Positions 62,667 through 64,000 of a DNA stretch of 64,000 nucleotides are shown one piece after another; position 1 is the stretch's first letter, and each line of letters begins with the position of its first letter. Location: positions 310,001 to 374,000 of the forward strand of contig NZ_JAOCQD020000001.1 in the NCBI RefSeq assembly GCF_025290835.2, given 5' to 3'. The stretch is from Aquabacterium sp. OR-4 (GTDB lineage: Bacteria > Pseudomonadota > Gammaproteobacteria > Burkholderiales > Burkholderiaceae_C). The notes under the pieces are model-generated. The model saw only the letters and a list, made by a program, of their open reading frames with translations. It made no database searches and was not told the DNA's origin. The position numbers and the translations under genes are program-made.

Positions 62667-64000
62667 ATGCCTCGCACCGAAGTCTCCACGCCGTCGATCC
62701 CGTCGTCCGCACCGCTGAGCCGGGCTGCGCTGGTGGTGGCCGCGCTGCTGGTGGTGGCCGGTTGCCTGGGCGCCGCGTGGTCGCGCCACCAGCAGCAGAA
62801 CCAGGTGCAGGGTGCGCGGGTGGCCTTTGTGGCCGAGCTGCGGGCCAGCGAGATCGCCGCCTGGCTGGCCGAGCGCCAGGCCGAGGCGCGCTTCGTGCGC
62901 TCCAGCACCTACATGGTCGACCTGTACCGCCAGCTCCAGGCCGGCGATGCCACGGCACGCACCCGCCTGATCGAGCGGCTTGGCGAGATGCGCCGCGCCG
63001 ACGGCGCCGAGCGTGTGGCGGTGCTCGATGCCCAGGCCGACGTGGTGGCCGCCGATGGTCCGCTGGACGTGGCCGACAGCCTGCGCCAGGCGCTCGACCG
63101 CGCGCTCGGCAGCGGCGAGGTGCAGATCACCCCGCCAGCCACCGACAGCCAGGGCGTGCCGCGCCTGCAGGTGGTGATTCCGTATGTGCACAGCGGCCAG
63201 CCGGCGCAGCTGGCCGCGGTGCTGCAGGTTGATGCGCGCGCCGCGCTGTGGGCCCGCCTGAACCAGTGGCCGGCTGAAAGCCGCAGCGCCCGCACCCGCC
63301 TGTGGCGCCGTGACGGCCAGCAGCTCGTGGCGTTGGGCGCCGACCGGGCATCGGGCCTGCAGGCCGGCTCGCCCGCCGCCCACGCGGCCTCGGCGCCCGT
63401 GACCGCGCTGGCGCTGGCCGATGCGCGGTTTCCGGCCGCCGCGCTGGCCGCCCAGCCGCCCACCGCGGCGGCCTGGCAGAGGCTGTCCGACCACCAGGGC
63501 CGGGCGGTGATCGGCGCGCTGCGGCCGGTGCCGGGCAGCGACTGGTGGGTGGCGGCCAGCATCGAGCGCGACGAGCTGCTGGGCGAATGGCTGGGCGAGC
63601 TGGTGTGGGTCGCCGTCAGTGGCGCGCTGGCCCTGCTGGCGCTGGCCGTCGGGGCGCGCGCACTGCGCCAGCGCGAGCAGCTGCGCCTGGCCCAGCTGCA
63701 GCGCCAGCAGCAGCAGCAGGCGCTGCAGCAGCTGTCGCTGTACGCGGCCATTGCCGACGGCACCGACGACGCCATCGCCGCCAAGGATCTGCAAGGCCGC
63801 TTCACCCTGTTCAATGCCGCGGCCGGCCGCCTGCTGGGCGTGGCCCCGGCCGACATGCTGGGCCGCACGGGCCTGAGCCTGCCGCCAGCCCAGGCGCTGC
63901 TGGACACCGCCGCGCTCGAGCAGCAGGTGCTCACCGAGGGCCACCCACGGCGCCTGCAGGTGGCGCAGGCCGCGCCGGGCGATGCGCCGCACGGCGAGCC
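62667..64000 (+). CDS. Membrane sensor protein with periplasmic (Cache-like) and PAS-like regions, cut by the window edge
   Basis: The frame is open from the ATG at 62667 to the last base, 444 codons without a stop. TM1 is at about residues 20-37 (A-L-V-V-A-A-L-L-V-V-A-G-C-L). A periplasmic region of ~270 residues follows, with a dCache-like W-W-V-A-A-S-I-E segment before TM2 (~315-335). A Gln-rich coiled coil (Q-R-Q-Q-Q-Q-Q-A-L-Q-Q-L) leads into a PAS-like start (Y-A-A-I-A-D-G-T-D-D-A-I-A-A-K-D). The output domain lies beyond the window; a kinase or GGDEF/EAL domain would be usual. Confidence 0.8.
   Translation, partial: MPRTEVSTPSIPSSAPLSRAALVVAALLVVAGCLGAAWSRHQQQNQVQGARVAFVAELRASEIAAWLAERQAEARFVRSSTYMVDLYRQLQAGDATARTRLIERLGEMRRADGAERVAVLDAQADVVAADGPLDVADSLRQALDRALGSGEVQITPPATDSQGVPRLQVVIPYVHSGQPAQLAAVLQVDARAALWARLNQWPAESRSARTRLWRRDGQQLVALGADRASGLQAGSPAAHAASAPVTALALADARFPAAALAAQPPTAAAWQRLSDHQGRAVIGALRPVPGSDWWVAASIERDELLGEWLGELVWVAVSGALALLALAVGARALRQREQLRLAQLQRQQQQQALQQLSLYAAIADGTDDAIAAKDLQGRFTLFNAAAGRLLGVAPADMLGRTGLSLPPAQALLDTAALEQQVLTEGHPRRLQVAQAAPGDAPHGE

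Overview
The window is very G+C-rich DNA from a Gram-negative betaproteobacterium, most likely Burkholderiales of the Rubrivivax/Leptothrix/Ideonella/Aquincola type. This rests on three Bug (TctC-like) periplasmic receptors, a Burkholderiales-type porin, the metX-metW pair, the lptD-surA-rsmA block with divergent amgK, PilT/PilU, OxyR with its textbook cysteines, and near-complete packing of genes. It reads as chromosomal core with accessory patches. I saw no rRNA, tRNA, CRISPR array or prophage; one insertion sequence is present.

Layout. 1-2.5 kb: end of yraN, diaA, dolP (the same order as in E. coli), then a convergent beta-hydroxyacid dehydrogenase. 2.5-9 kb: an intergenic stretch with three hairpin repeats, pilU and pilT, divergent yggS, and a large membrane GGDEF/EAL protein. 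9-15.3 kb: an Lrp regulator, a Bug receptor and glutamate dehydrogenase on one strand; then proC, a SAM-II-type riboswitch with metX-metW, and a glyoxalase-fold protein. 15.5-27.1 kb: a signalling cassette made of a TonB-dependent receptor, a YfiR-like periplasmic protein, a CHASE8-like hybrid histidine kinase, and a second hybrid kinase that was apparently fused to REC-PAS-GGDEF-EAL until a perfect 205-bp tandem duplication broke the frame; oxyR follows. 27.1-33.7 kb: SDR/ArsR pair with an operator palindrome, several small enzymes, an ABC importer and dps. 33.8-41 kb: prfC, a LysR-like regulator with two helix-turn-helix regions, Bug, metallo-beta-lactamase lipoprotein, porin, Bug. 41-45 kb: selO, psuG, ubiA. 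44.7-50.7 kb: an RND efflux operon ending in a DUF2892 membrane protein and a CsoR-family repressor, with two matching palindromic operators at its promoter. 50.7-55.6 kb: lipoprotein, alpha/beta hydrolase, M20 peptidase, DUF4148 protein and LysR. 55.6-56.4 kb: an IS5-family element. 56.5-62.5 kb: amgK divergent from lptD-surA-rsmA (envelope biogenesis). 62.7 kb to the edge: a truncated two-TM sensor protein with a PAS-like region.

Most notable points: (1) the TonB receptor/YfiR/CHASE8-kinase/kinase-EAL cassette and the duplication that splits its last gene; (2) the self-contained CsoR-RND circuit, whose regulator lacks the copper ligands; (3) the SAM-II-like riboswitch before metX; (4) an IS lying where murU would usually follow amgK.
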